A DNA stretch of 64,000 nucleotides, taken from positions 257,501-321,500 of the forward strand of contig CAWZYM010000292.1 in NCBI GenBank assembly GCA_963966185.1. Reading direction: 5' to 3'. Position numbers and translations under genes: made by a program. The notes beneath the pieces were generated by a model, which did not search any database, was not told where the DNA came from, and saw nothing but the letters and a program-made list of their open reading frames with translations. Below are positions 45,561 to 59,110 of the stretch, in pieces. How positions within the stretch are numbered: the stretch's first letter is position 1; each line of letters opens with the position of its first letter. This DNA is from Rhabditoides inermis (Eukaryota; Nematoda; Chromadorea; Rhabditida; Rhabditidae).

Positions 45561-47593
45561 ACTGCTTCCTCAGCGTGCTGTACTCCCCAATGTGCAGGAT
45601 GAAGTTGGCGCTGCTCATTCGCCCCACGAACGGCGACTCGTCCAGAATGTGGTCCTAATCAATCAGTAATCGATACAGGTATTCAATCAATCGATATTCA
45701 ATCAATCACCTTTGCATGCCCTGTGGCTGCCCTGACACTGCTCAGAGCGAGCATGTCGGGAATGGCAGCCGAGCGAAAGAGGACCGCCTGCAAGTGGAAA
45801 AGTCGATCACATTCCCAATCACAGCATCGATAGAACGTATACTGTCGACAGGGCAGGACATGGTGCACTGGTGAAAGAGGAACCAAGGACAAAACGGAGA
45901 GGATGTCTGAACGAGCGCGAAGAGAGGAAACGGGTGAGCGCACCTGCGTGCAGCACGACTCAGGCATCGAGAAGTAGACATCGGAGGAGGAGGGGGAGAC
46001 CGAGGCGCGGACGTCGTTCAGGAACTGCAAGTAGTGGGGTTCGCTCATGATATGGGCAGACAATGCCAGCAAAAGATGACCGATTCAGAATTGATGCTGG
46101 CTCTTCTGATTTGTCTCTTGAAGAAAAATTGAAATATATCGAGAATGGCGAAATATGTGAAACATCGAACTGAACATTATCGCGTAACTCATCAACTTTG
46201 TTTTGATTTATAAGTAAAACTGATAAAGAGAGTAATGCATCAGAAACAAATCCCACCTCGGGTCCGAACTGGTGCAGGTAGTACCAGTAGGTGGAGGTGA
46301 GCAGGGCGAAGGAGAGAAGCGCGCCGGGCGAGCGAACGGGAGAGAGGGGGCGGGAGGTGAGCAGACTGTCCGGAAGGAGCGGCAGCAGGGAGAGACACGA
46401 CAGGGCCACGGACAAGGCGATTTCCTAGAGAACGATGTTGTCTCATAGTTAATATACAAATGTAGTTTGTAATTGTACAGTACAAACTACCCACCTGTGG
46501 CAGGGAGGGCAGCTTGCGTAGGTGCATTGGGTGGGAGAGCTTTGCGTAGGCAACGCCGCGCTGCTCCAGGTGCGACGAGGACGCGTCGAGTCGGCGGGCG
46601 AAGCGAGCCAGGGGAGCAGCATCGTCCTCGAGTAAAAGGACGGACCTGAAGATGATGATCAGGATGGTCAGGGTCGATCGGCGCTTCCATGCTGTAGGTA
46701 GGGTTCCATCCAATGTAGGAGGACTCCCGAGCAGCATAGCAGGATAGCACCAATTATGAACAAATGAATGCAAATCCAAATGTCGAATAATGCACGAAAA
46801 ATAGATGAAGATTCGCTTCCGTTTTCAACGTTGAAGAAACGAAAAGAACTCACTTGGCTGCCGGGTTCTTCGCCAGCGACTGGTTCAGGCAGGTCCAGTA
46901 GTCGTGGTTCTCTTTCTCGAGACGGTAGTCGATAGAATCCCGCTGAGGCACGACATCTGAACAATGAACTAAAAACAAAAACACACACACACACTGCACA
47001 CAAACGTGAACAGCTGATCGCGTGTTGCACGAAACAGTCTTGCACAAATCAACACTATACACTACGCACTCACATTCAATGGGAATTTTCGTGAGAAAAT
47101 GTAATAGTGAATAGTCGTCGTTGCTTTTCTTTGGAGACGTGTCACATATGAATATAGTAGGAATAGCTCTCCCTTCATACGATGAAAGAAGGTAAGCGAC
47201 AGTCTGCAAAACCATTTCATGAGTGCGGATGAAATCGCATTTGATCTCACCTGTATCAAATATTCTCCAGGACGATAATAAGTGACGATAGATATTGTGA
47301 GATCATCCTAAATCAAACATTACACAGCAACACTACACTAAGCCACATACTCTTTTCTCCGCTGCCGCATATTTCTCGAAGTATCCTTGAAGGTATCTCC
47401 TCGCCTCATTTGCTCGCCACTCGTTCACAGCAGAGTCATCCATAGACGAATTGGCCACGGGTGGAAAGAGACCCTCCGCTCCGTCGAAGTGCGGCGTCAG
47501 CCTCCGCAAGAGAAGTATGAAGACGTAGAAGAATAGAATGACGTATATGCACCGCTTCACCCGGCCGCCCTTCATCGCCTCCTCAGGTGGCAT
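45561..47593 (-). CDS. PGAP4-like GPI-anchor GalNAc transferase
   Basis: Start at 47593 (MPPEEAMKGGRVKRC, then a hydrophobic signal anchor IYVILFFYVFILLLRRL). Next come exons with DDLTISIVTYYRPGEYLIQ, AYLLSSYEGRAIPTIFICDT, RLEKENHDYWTCLNQSLAKN, and the acidic motif SVLLLEDDAAP expected for nucleotide-sugar/metal binding. Two transmembrane segments inserted in the catalytic domain follow (LSVALSCLSLLPLL and GALLSFALLTSTYWYYLHQF), then VYFSMPESCCTQ, RSAAIPDMLALSS, RAATGHAKDHILDE and NFILHIGEYSTLRKQ-stop. The order signal anchor, GT domain split by two helices, CC, GHAKD and HIG.YS.L is that of PGAP4 (TMEM246). PGAP4 adds the GalNAc side chain to GPI anchors in the Golgi. The stop is placed at 45559-45561 just before a (CT)n tract. 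Introns are 60-260 bases. Confidence 0.75.
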
Positions 47594-48197
47594 ACAGGTG
47601 ATAAGCGATTGTCGAGCGGGAGCTTATCGATTACCACTACGGCTCATGTGCACTGTGCTCGCGCGCTTGTGCAAACAGCGTTTCGCATAAAGTGCGATCG
47701 TCAATGGCTCCGGCAATAGCCAGGCAACCAGCCGGTAACGTGAGATTAATCCGCGGCTCGATAGCTGACTGCCCGCACCTGTAGTCAACCAGACAGGAGA
47801 GACGAATGATGCGATGATTCCCCGGAATGTGCAAACTGAAAAGAACACAAACAAGTACAACATGCTAGTAGTTATGCAGATCGGGACGGTATGCAAATGC
47901 CATCTGTGATGCGGTGTCATTTCAGCTATCAGCGGAGACGGGATCGGTCGTCCACGTTATAGGTTATGCATGTGTTTCTAAAGGTGTGGTCAGTCTTTTC
48001 GAAACGTTACTTCAAAACAGGGTTTGTTCTCATTGTTATCTACCAAAAAACGATTGATACACGTTTCACAAAAAAATCTATTTATATTCATATTTGTAAG
48101 TCGATATAAGCTTCGCGGCGAGTTCTAATGCAGCGAACATGCGTGTTTCTAATGTAACAATCTAATAGTAAACGAGAGAGTGAGACGGTGGAAGTGT
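47594..48197. other. Intergenic, nothing recognised
   Basis: Probably the promoter and 5' UTR of the PGAP4-like gene (both neighbours on minus) and the 3' UTR of the next gene. The minus frame 47624-47920 has a hydrophobic start but no supported continuation. Confidence 0.4.
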
Positions 48198-49145
48198 CTA
48201 CTGTGGTCGGATCATCTTGAGAAAGAGGGCAGTGAAGATGGCCAGGAAGAGGACCGACGTGCCGAATCCGACGCCCAGCAGCGTGCATCGCTCCCGACAC
48301 GCGTACAGCTCCGACGACTCCTGAATCAAGCAATAATCATTTGATAATCGATATTCCACTCTCACCCTAGCATCGATGAGATCCGCCAGCGGACAGCCGA
48401 TCGTCTTCCGAAAACTGTGCAGCTGCTCGCGCCAACGCTGCAAATACCATATACCTAGTATACTGTATCTACCGTACCCTGTGATCAATGTATCCGAACT
48501 CTCCGTCGACGACGCTCGCCGGCAGAGGCGTGCACGTGGCGCGACTCGTCTTACGCGTCGTCACTGTGGAATTCAAAGTACCGTACTCCTATCGTAACCG
48601 TACCGTGTCCGGCGAGTACGGTGCCGCGGGCAGGCCACAGGCAGTGTACGGTGCCGTTGACAGAGTGTGGGTGGAGGAGGTAGGCGGCCGTGTCGTCTGC
48701 GCAGAGACGCGCCCGCTCGAGGGAGGAGAGAGTGCGGAACATGGGAGACCGACTGCCACAGAGGAGGTTAGTAGTAAGTTTACAAAGCGGCGAGGTTCTG
48801 TTGTAATTAGATAGGGAAAGAAGGGAGATTCGAGCGAGAGAGAGAGAGACAGAGATAGATATCGCTCACATGGACACATATATCCCACGATCCATCGCCT
48901 CCTTTATGTCCACCAGCTTGTGCGCGAGTTCCAGCTTTTGAAAGTAGTCCGGGCTGGAAATCGAATACCGATCTACCAATAAACAGATCTACCTGCAACA
49001 CTGATCTACCATGCTGCACCCACCCGGGTTGCTGTGCGCAGTACAGTCCGTAGTCGCACTTGAACCGCGCGGTGCCCGTTGCGAGAGAAGCGGGGAGAAG
49101 GAGGAGGAGAGGGAGAAGAAGGGGGAAGGCGACCGCCCGCCGCAT
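48198..49145 (-). CDS. Type I membrane protein of unknown family
   Basis: A strong signal peptide starts at 49145 (MRRAVAFPLLLPLLLLLPAS). Then come FKCDYGLYCAQQPG, DYFQKLELAHKLVDIKEAMD, SPMFRTLSSLERARLCADDT, a segment with NGTVHCLWP, a Cys-containing linker, WREQLHSFRKTIGCPLADL and ESSELYACRERC. A C-terminal transmembrane helix (GFGTSVLFLAIFTALFLKM) ends IRPQ-stop at 48198. About eight cysteines lie in the extracellular part. I do not recognise the family; it looks like a conserved animal or nematode-specific surface protein. Introns include TACNGTA motifs (about 48440-48480 and 48570-48610) and a (CT)n tract near 48840. Confidence 0.6.
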
Positions 49146-49269
49146 GGCAAAGGGGGAGAGTGGAGAAGAGAAGAGGTGCCAGGAATGATTTCAGCAGTCT
49201 TTCAGAAAACCGTTCACACACATCTGACTCATGTTTGCATCGAGTGTGCACGAAAAAGAGACATTTTTG

Positions 49270-49445
49270 AAATATAGTTCTATGCACGCAGTAAGTTGCG
49301 CGCGGTAGGGTAGATCAGAGGAAGACAGAGAGTCAGTTCTCGGCAATACCGCGCAAAACAAGAGAGACCGACTGTTATGGCACCGTATTTCGAACTGCAA
49401 GCGAGGTAGATCGAAAACTATCGCTCTGGTGCAGAGTTTAAATGA
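49270..49445. repeat. Dispersed ~170-bp repeat, copy 1
   Basis: Shares long exact blocks (gcaccgtatttcgaactgca, gaggtagatcgaaaactatc) with 57722-57893 in the histone deacetylase intron, in the same orientation. It lies just upstream of the membrane-protein gene start. No TIRs or coding frame were found. Confidence 0.85.
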
Positions 49446-49715
49446 GTTGAGACCTTTTCAAAAAAAAAAACGTGTGGTGCAGTTCTGAGCATATTAGAAA
49501 CAATGAAATATATAAAACTCGTTTATTAGTACCGCACTAGCAAATCATATGTCTCGCATATACAAAGGAAACAAATTCACACACATAAAATCATCGCACA
49601 AATAATCTCACGGAGAGACACCGAGTGTCCCTGGTGTGGCAATAGTACCCGAATCACACGAGAGAGGGAGATTATCGATCGCTTATCGATTACTGAATCA
49701 TAGAAGTCTCTGCTA

Positions 49716-50177
49716 TTACACTAGCAAGCTGTTGTCGTTGAGGTGGGCATAATTAGAGGGGGTGTGGCTGGAGGGGGCGTGGCTGAGAGGGGCGGGGCGA
49801 GCGCCGCTCGGCACCAATGAGAACTCGTTGGCGGCATGGTAGTGGCCAATGACCGAAGAGGCTGAGCGGGAGGGCTGCAGCTGGAAGCTCGAGCGGTACG
49901 GCTGCGGCTCCGGTGCCAACATCGACGGAACAGAGTCCTGCAATGATGTTCAGGCTCCGCCCCCTTTGCTCCGCCCACTTACCGTGGAGGGATTGGCGCG
50001 GCGCACGCACTCGTAGTCGCCCTCGTCACTGTACAGCGGTTGTTGTTGTTGCTGGCTGCGTATCGCGGGTGGCGGCTCGCTGCGTATCGGCTTGCGCACC
50101 TGGAGGCATCGTTTCAAAATGAGAGTCAAACATGCATTACATGGCTGTAACGGAGAAATAGGGAAGACAATTTGAAC

Positions 50178-50250
<73 letters not shown>

Positions 50251-53200
50251 TACCTGCGAGTACCCGCCCACTCGACTCTCGTAGAATGTCTGGTCGACGT
50301 TCCGCTCGCTCACTCCTCCGGGAGAAATCGGCGAGCCTGAAAAGAAAGCGATCAACTTTCAATCAAGTTTTAGAAAATTAAGTTTCACGACAATGATATA
50401 CACTATCCTACGCACACTCATTGGGACGATGCAAGAAATAGCAATGTTGAAAACTAAAGATTGCACAGTTACATATGGATACGTTTCAAGACCATTATAT
50501 CGGACGCACAGTTGTGTGTCCATCAATATTAGTCATGACTACTAACTACCAATATAACGGGACAACCAATCAATACTACACTTATCGATAATCAATCAAT
50601 ATCCCATCCCTCCCCACCATAGTCACTCCGGTCCTCGTCCGAGTAGTGCTCCTTCACTCTGATCAGAGTGTTGCTTTTCGGGTCGAACGAGACGAGTGAC
50701 GTCATCGCGGGGTAGGGGGCGGAGTCGGCGGGGGCGTGGCCGTGGCTGGTGGAGGGGCGGGACGAGGAGAACGACGTCGACACCTCCTCGTTGAGATGCG
50801 ACGTCGAGCGGTTGCGAGCATTGCCCTTTCTGAAATACAACGTACGTTTCACAACACTGATATAGCCAATGCAGTGAGAAAGATGTCAACAAGAACATTG
50901 TTCCACTCCTAAATAATAGACGTTTCGAATCAGTGGTATAGAGACGGCAGAGAGAGATAGTGTCAATGAGCAGTGGTTAGCGAAATCGAAGTCAGTTGAC
51001 GTACCGGAAGCGTCCGCTGGCCGCCCGCTGTCTCTGCTCGCGCTCCACTTCTCTATAGGAGTCGGTCGTCGCCGTCCCATCCGAGTCGCCCCGCAGATCC
51101 GCCGTCGTAGCCGTCGAGAAGCTGAATACGTTTCACTCTCAAAACATATTTCATCAACCGAATTCACTATAATTTACCGTACACGTATATTTTACTCACC
51201 CATCAGACGGCGGCCGCGTGCTCTTGGGCTTGCGCTTCTTGCCGGCCAGGCTCCGCCCCTCCACGCCCCGCCCACCACCCGGCTCCCCGCATCCGTCATC
51301 GTACGAAGAGTTCAGGTAGCCGGACCTGCAAAGGATTTCCTGTCTCGACCCGCCCAGATATAGTTCTCTTGTTTTCCGCTCTCTTTTCTGTTGTCGACTG
51401 GTCAGTAGAACACCAAACACTGATTCTATGGGGGTCAAAACGAGAGAGAATGCGCTGGAAGTGAAACACAATAGCCGCCTCGCGCTTCTTGTTTGCTGCG
51501 AGCTTCCGGTCTTATCAGGGCAAACATGGTATGTTCTATAAAAAGTGAGTTCACTATAGAAATAGCTACGACAAACGGGACGAGTTCATACTATGTAAAT
51601 ATATCTCCTGGTTTGCATAAACATATCGTAATTCGGTGGCAAACCGGTGGTAAAACCCTATAAACTATGAGCCGACACACTCACCTAAGATCCGCCAGTG
51701 AGCTGTTCTGGAGACTCTTCACAGCGCGGGAAGCGTACTCCAGATTCGAGGGGTACTGGTGCACGGGCGGAAGCGACTTCGGAGACATCACCTTGCGACG
51801 TCTAAAAAACAATGGTAAACAAAAACAACTAGGTGTTTTTCCAAAGTAGATATAAGAAGAGAAAGTATAACATAATAGCTAACAATAAATACGAGTAAGA
51901 AAGTCTCACCTCTCGCACCATATGCCGGCCGCGAGGGCGAGGCTGACAGCGGCTAGCAGGGCGTGGATGATGCACTGCGCGGACTCGACGTGGTGGAAGG
52001 GCAGCACGCAGCGGGACTGCACCTGTAGAGAAGCAGTCATTGCAATGCGCCAACATGTCTGTCTCTCAAACATCGTGCAAGTCGTGAATAGACGCGGCAA
52101 GGGGAGAGGAAGGATGAGATCATGTACTCTCTTCCATTCTATAACGTCGGTGCCTTGATGCCCTATCTCTATCGCTCTCTTTCTTTCTTCCACATTGTTC
52201 ACAAGTTTTCTGCGTTATGTTTCATTTTTTGATCCATGAGAACATAACTTTTCATTTCTTTTTTTCGCAGCCGTTCGCAATGAACGTGAATCTATTTTTC
52301 TTATGACATTTCGCACCATCCATATCTCTTCAAAACTTCGAAACAAAAATGAAAACCACAGCGTGTACGGAAAAAAGCTCAAAAAAAACGAACCCATTTC
52401 GACGACTGCAGATCAAAGTGCGACGCGCAGAAGGGCGTGTATCTGGAAGAGTCAACAGGTGAACAACCAGGTAAACAAGTAAACAACCAGATAGGGAGAA
52501 CAATAAGTAAACAAACACACCTGAGAAAGAAACTGTGGCTGTAGGGTAGGCCGGCGGAGAGAACGGGACGGTCGATGTCGCCCAGCAGGCCGAGCCACCA
52601 CACAAGGAGCACCGTGTTGTAGCTGCAAGCAATGCGAGGTGGAATCAGCCACATAGCCACGACGTCTCACACGTTGGCAGTGTGAGAACACGCTTCCAGT
52701 AATACTCCAATACTCTTCGGAACACGTTTCGCCGAGATAATATGAGAAGAAAGAGTAGGATGATTGCAATCTGACTGTTTTTCAACTCAAGGATTAAACA
52801 AGATGAGAGCTAAATTAATCACAGCAAACGTACGTTCCACTAACACTATAAATGCGAAACGATTTTTGACGCAACAATTGGAGGACGAAATTGAACACAA
52901 ATGATCGTATAAGTGTGAAAACGACGAAATCCAAATCAAAAAAAGAAGATGCACTTACCAGACGGCGAGTGCGCATCCGACGCCGAACACGGCGAGCAGA
53001 CCCGTCCTCCGCTGCGACACGGCGAAGATGCCCGCGATGATGAACAGCAGCTGGAAGACACATGCATCATGCCACTGTGGCAGTCGACCATCACACAATG
53101 TAGTGGACAGCAGCTATTGTGATATTTGCAGGATTCGAGTAGGCCGCTACATTTCGATCTACATCTTCCCCACATCTCACGCGAGTTCAATTGCTAGAGT

Positions 53201-54530
53201 GAAACCCCTCACTCTTCAATCAAGTTTCGATATCCGGAAACGTATGATTTCATCGGCCCCGCGGGTAATTTGCCCGTCAGTTTGTGATACTCTCTTTTTG
53301 ACAGCCGTATATGCAAGCCTCGCCTCGCGCGCGCGTTTTGACGTTTTTTGAGCGATCGCGAGAGGAGAGAGTAGTGAGACAGTTGCCGGTTCAAAGAGGC
53401 GCAGAGAAACATGGTTACAGATAGTGAGAGAGCGCAGAGATCGAAACGAGGGGTTCGCATCTGTCAGCCACCTGCCGCATTGCTTTTTGCGCGTCTTCCG
53501 CCCGGCGGAGGAAGGATGACCCTCTTAGGCGAAAGAAGACTCAAACAGAACCGAGAACATAAGTGGAATGTGTGTAGGTTGCATCTTTACAACCGAAACT
53601 ACCCAGATCGCAGATCTGTAGGTGTGTTTGGAAGGCTAGCCTGCTAAATAACGAATGTAACCCGATCCCTACAAAGACAAGTATTCCATGGCCCCACTAT
53701 GACTGATCGTTATAAACCGGCAGTGGTATTTTGCGGCGGCGGATTGCCGCGATTCGTGGCTATAATCCACCGAATCCGCCCCGTCCCTCCGTGAATATTC
53801 TGGTATTATGCGAACTGGGAGAGAATGGAGAGATGCATCGATTCCCTCTCGAAAAAAGAGTGATTCAATTGGGAAAGGGGTGCGCGAGAGTGAAAGCCAA
53901 GCGCCTCCCGATTGTATATATTCTTTCACCGCCGCCCCTCCCGCTCTTCTTGTGAATAGAGGTCATCTCTGACCGCCAAGGCTTCCGGGGCTCTACTCTA
54001 AACAAATATTTGCATACCCAAAGGGCTGGCAATACGTTGGCCCCCCGGGGGCGGCATCATCGATTATATAACCAGATGGGGGATCATGGTGTGCCGAGCG
54101 GATTCAGGTAAACCATGGGAAACAAATATGGGCATATGTGCATTGTCCGGTTCTACGCAAATCAGAAGACGGCTGCGGTTTCGTTATGTATCCCCCCACT
54201 CACTCGGCTAGTTTGTCGCATTATTCCGGCGCTGTGATTTTGCGCAATTTTAATCGCGCGCCGGCGCTGATAGCCAGACTTTCACTGATTATGTGACGTA
54301 ATCTGTCGCATGCCCGCGGGCCGCGCGCGCGATCTATACGATAGCTGATAGCGATCAGCTGGTTGATTGGCAAACAATTGATGAGATTGCGATCGAATTC
54401 AATTTTCGTGGCTCGCGCACTCGAAAAAGTGCAAGCGATCGAGGTTTGATAGTGAGTGTGTGTTCCTTTTCGAGGTCGAGGCAGTCAATCACACTCGTGA
54501 AAAGTGAAATCGGCCGAGACGCGCGCGACC

Positions 54531-54599
<69 letters not shown>

Positions 54600-55879
54600 C
54601 GCAGTAAGTAAGGAGGAAGACGGAAAGAGTCTTTTGTGCTGCGCCCAGTGGTGTCGGGGTCTTGATCCCTCGAACCGGACTCGTTTTCTATAACAGTAGG
54701 GGGCGATGATCGGCCCTTTCGCCCTGAGGGTGAGGAGAGAAGGGAGATTCAATGGGTCCCTCGTCTCCGAACGGGATCCCACGCAACCCAGTAATTTACG
54801 AATAGCCCGTATATGGTATGAATGTCGGGACCGGTCAGTTATAGGGTAGCCGGGGAGCGAGCCGCCAAAATTTATAGGCGTCTGTGTTTTACGCTCGCAT
54901 GTGCACCATTTCGACATTCGAGAGGCGGCGGCACAAATTGTTTGATCTCTCTCATTTTCATGTTCTTGTTTCGGCCGAGTCTCACGATGATACTGACTGA
55001 TACGGTCGTTTTGAAAGTGAATCACGATGCGAGCGAAACACTTCACGACTCGTTTGGAGTAGCAGAGTAGATCAATGCGAATGTTTTAGTACACATGGTT
55101 ATGAGAATGTGAGGAGCTGGCGCTTCTCCATTCTCTGTGTTTGTCTCTCCTCCTACGGAAGCTCAGCGCATCGATACAAACATGGGGGAGTGAGAGAGAG
55201 GGGCAGCGAGTGATCGCGAGAGGGCCAGAGGCGACGGTATAGACACGCGATGAGTGCGATTATCTTGGCTTCACTGTTATTGATCGTCTACGGTTCACCG
55301 AGACGGGAGTAATTTTATTATAGATGAAACGATATAGTCATCATCCTCATTCTCGAAAGAATCATTACTCGTGGTGTTTATTATGCAACTGTGCCCGCTA
55401 AGAAGTGTGCAAGAAACAGGAGATCGGATCTGCTGATATAACTGTTGGCTATCATCGGTCATCTCAGCACGCGCTACGCATCGATTGAAACACTATATAT
55501 GAGGCGTGAAGGTCACTACACGCAGGTAAACATGTACTACAATACACACACCTATATTCGCGCACACTCAACGGTAATTAGGTCGGCAGCGGATGAGAAG
55601 AAAGGACACAGCGGAATGGATTACTGTTACACTTGAGAGACATGCAAAAAGGTGTGAAGCGATTGCGAAAAACACGGCGTGTGCGATGGAACGAATGGAA
55701 ACATTACGAAATGGCACAGAAAAAGAAATGACGAAACAAAAACAATTGAAACAGCGTACCTGGATGAGGTTGCAGGCCACGGGAACCCAGAGCTTGCCGA
55801 CCAGGTCGAGTCCCTGTCGCAGCAGGGTGAGTAGCAACCAGAGGGTCAGCAACGGCAGAGCCGCCTGCCGCCAGCCCAT
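49716..55879 (-). CDS. NKAIN-family membrane protein (Na,K-ATPase interacting)
   Basis: Start ATG at 55877-55879: MGWRQAALPLLTLWLLLTLL, then GKLWVPVACNLIQ. Exons continue near 52960-53051 (LLFIIAGIFAVSQRRTGLLA), 52537-52623 (YNTVLLVWWLGLLGDIDRPV), 52395-52440 (YTPFCASHFDLQSSKW), 51911-52022 (CVLPFHHVESAQCIIHALLA, AAGIWCER), 51685-51801, 51201-51326, 51004-51120, 50615-50829, 50252-50338, 49983-50100 and 49716-49938 (ending HLNDNSLLV-stop). The order of four membrane helices, W.P...N, VGC..WYN, an extracellular Cys loop, and a final helix before a cytosolic tail matches NKAIN proteins. These bind the Na,K-ATPase beta subunit at the plasma membrane, mostly in neurons. The cytosolic tail here is long (about 250 residues, Ser-rich with poly-Gln and Tyr motifs), longer than in vertebrate forms. 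Intron 1 spans about 2.7 kb. Confidence 0.75.
53060..55755. other. Long first intron of the NKAIN-type gene
   Basis: No exon is recognised on either strand. It holds a (GA)n tract at 54531-54595, GC-rich stretches near 54230-54340 and several conserved-looking AT blocks. It is a possible location of regulatory sequence, with no specific site supported. Confidence 0.45.
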
Positions 55880-56687
55880 CACACCAAAGTGGTCGTCGAA
55901 GGAAGGCGGGAAAAAAGACGGACCAGACGGTGGCGCGAAATATCAGCCCCCTCTCTCCCGCAGCACACACAGACAACAACACAACAGTGAGCGTCGCTGG
56001 CCCCGCCCCCTCTGTGGTTTCGCGCGCGCCCCATTCTCGCCTGCGGGATAGAGCAGTGAGTGAGTGAGTGAGATGAGTGACGGGGTGGTAAAAGGGGAAC
56101 GCCCGAGGCTATGATCTACCAGACTAGGGTTGTATTTGCCCACATAAAAGGTCATAAACGCCGCCGGTTCCGAATCTGGCGATATTTGTGCATAGTGTTT
56201 TTCGGTGCAGCCAAAATGCAAACTCAGCGGGCGGGCAGTGGAAAGTGAGGCGAGTGAGTGCACTACCGACTGGCAGGAGTGAGTGCGAGTTTCAGATGTT
56301 TCAAATGTTGTTGTTTTCCATTATTGCAACTTCCTGATTGTGTAATCTAATCAAAGTGTTTTTTCTCACGCCGTCCGCCAAAAAAACCTTATCTCACATG
56401 CGTATCGAAGCCGGCCGTTCCCTCGTGTTAATAGTTGTTGTTCGCCGGTCGTTTTCAGCACTCTCGTTTCTCTCTCTCTCTCGCATTTCTAGTTCAGATC
56501 GACGCGGGAGGCATGCGCTGTGTTTGGTATTCGAATCGATCACCTTCTTCTTTTCGTGCCACTTCTCGAGTTCGCCGAATCGTTTCATGATACGTTTCTC
56601 ATCCTGCTTTACTCTGTGTTCCATACGTTTATTCCGTACGTGTCACCCTTCACGCGTCAACGTTCATCGTTTCCACCCTGATTCAGG
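55880..56687. promoter_or_regulatory. Divergent intergenic region (NKAIN type / HDAC)
   Basis: The two genes start head to head 0.8 kb apart. CCCCGCCCCC boxes lie near 56003 and a gtgagtgagtgagtgag run near 56055. The downstream end TTTCCACCCTGATTCAG|G lies directly before the deacetylase ATG and has the form of a trans-splice acceptor. Confidence 0.4.
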
Positions 56688-59068
56688 ATGGTGTTGTTCG
56701 TGACGGACCGGGCTATGGAGGCCCACGCGTGTCCCTGGGACCAGCAGCACATCGAGGTGCCCACCAGGCTCACACGCATACTCGACCGGCTAGAGGTACG
56801 GCACTTTCACCTGTCCTTCCACCGTACCTAGGATAACATCCATCACAAACATGGACGTACCATACAATAAATATAAAGTACCATAAACTCTACCGTAACC
56901 CGTCCTCCTCGCAGTCGTCGGGCGTTCTCGCCGGTGTCACCTCCGTGTTCTCCCGCCCGGCAACCAAGGAGGAACTGGCATCCGTCCACACACAGGAATA
57001 CATCGACAAGGTCAACAGCACGGCCGGCATGACTGAGGTACGCTCACTGTGTTCTGGATACTGTACGTACGCCGTCTGGGTTACTGTATGTGGACCGGTG
57101 TACTGTAGGCGGAGCAGGAGGCGTTCTCGTCTGGGATGGAGGACATGTACTTCAACGGCCGGACGGCGGAGATGGCTGCCCTGTCTGCCGGGTGCGCCAT
57201 CGACCTGACCAAGAGGGTGTGGCAGGAGAAGTGAGTACTGTAACAATACTGTACTTTGGAGTTCTGACCTCATCTCTTTGCAACTCTACCTAAACTCTAC
57301 TGCTTGCAACAATACCGTACTCGAGTTGTGTACTTGTAGATCCGTGGGCTTCGCCGCCATCCGCCCGCCCGGCCACCACGCATTCGCTGACCGCGGCTGC
57401 GGGTTCTGCGTCTACAACAACGTGGCCATCGCAGCCAAGCAGGTGGGTCACTTGTTCACTCGTGTACTTGTTTATTTGTTTACTAGTAAACATTTTGTTT
57501 ACAGGCGCAACTCGCGGGGGCCGCGAAGATCGTGATCGTGGACTGGGACGTGCACGCGGGGCAGGGCACCCAGGAGTGCATCGAGCAGATGGAGGGCGTC
57601 AAGTGAGTCTTGGTTGTTTGTTCGTTTACTTCTTTAATGGTTCGCTTCCGACTGATGTATTGTGTTCCAATTTCCAATAACCGTTGTTCTTAATTATGCA
57701 CGTCTATTGAAACAGATGCGATATAGTTCTATGCTCGCAATAAGTTGCGACGCGGTGGGGTAGATCAGAGTGCGACGGAGAATCAGCTCTCGGCAATAGC
57801 GCTCAAAACAAGAGAGGCAGACGGTTATGGCACCGTATTTCGAACTGCAAACGAGGTAGATCGAAAACTATCGCTCTGGCGCAGAGTATAGAATGGTTTG
57901 CGTCTACTTCTCAGGCTGGTTTCGATCCACCGCTTCGAGCACGGCACGTTCTGGCCGAACCTCCCACAGAGCGCCGTCGACAACAAGTGTGAGTGTAATC
58001 GTGCCACTACAGTACCTTTAACTACAGTATCCTGATATAAAATCTACAATACACTATCGTACTTCAGTCAGCAACACTGTGAACATTCCGCTGAACCTGC
58101 TGGGCGAAGGCGACTCGGCGTTCATGGCTATTATGCAGGTACTGTAAGATTACGGTATTCTACTGAGGATACTGTATCTATTGTATTATGGTTACGGTAG
58201 AATAAAGATTTAAAAAAAAACCGTACTCCAGACGATCATTCTGCCTCTCATCGACGACCACCAGCCGGACATAATTCTCGTCTCGTGCGGGTTCGACGCC
58301 GCACTCGGTGAGATACTGTAGTTAGGATACTGTACCATGAAAACATTACCGTATCCTTATTCCAGGCGATCCGCAGGGTGAGATGCGCGTCACTCCGGCC
58401 GGCTACGGTACCATGACTCGCATGCTCATGGCCACTGGCCGGCCACTCGCTCTGCTACTCGAAGGAGGTACGCCCCGCCCATTCAGGCCACGCCTCCTCG
58501 GACCACAGCCCCTCTAACTCTCTAGTATCATCTTCATTTCTGTCCTATAAGTCACGCTCCTTCAAACCACGCTTTCTTAGACGCATTCCCTTCTCCGGCT
58601 AGTTAATTCTATTTAAGCCCCGCCCCTCTAGCCCCGCCCCCTTTCAGGCTACTTCCTGCCTTCCGTCGCTGCCGGAGCGGAGTATGTAATGCGCGCGTTG
58701 AATGGCGAGGAGATGCCGAGAATCGATAGAGAGGTGGGCAATTTGAATTCCCGCCGTTTCGGAAGTACCGTATACCTCGGTGTTCATACCGTATCTTTGT
58801 TCAGAAGCTCTCACCGGAGATTCTCACTTCCATTCGCCGCGCCTTGCGAAGGTTGGTATTTTTATGTTTGCGTTGTAGATTTCAAATTTTCTCAGTTACG
58901 TTTCACATGGTAAATGACTTTCGTGAAGTGTTTGTTTTTTAATCGTAACTTGATTAGGATGTCACATCAAAACCGTTGTATCTTGTGTTTCAAACACAGT
59001 CCGTTTCAATTCTAAACCACATTCATTCACAGTCAAACGCCTATGAGGTGAGAGAGAGAGATATAGAT

Positions 59069-59110
<42 letters not shown>

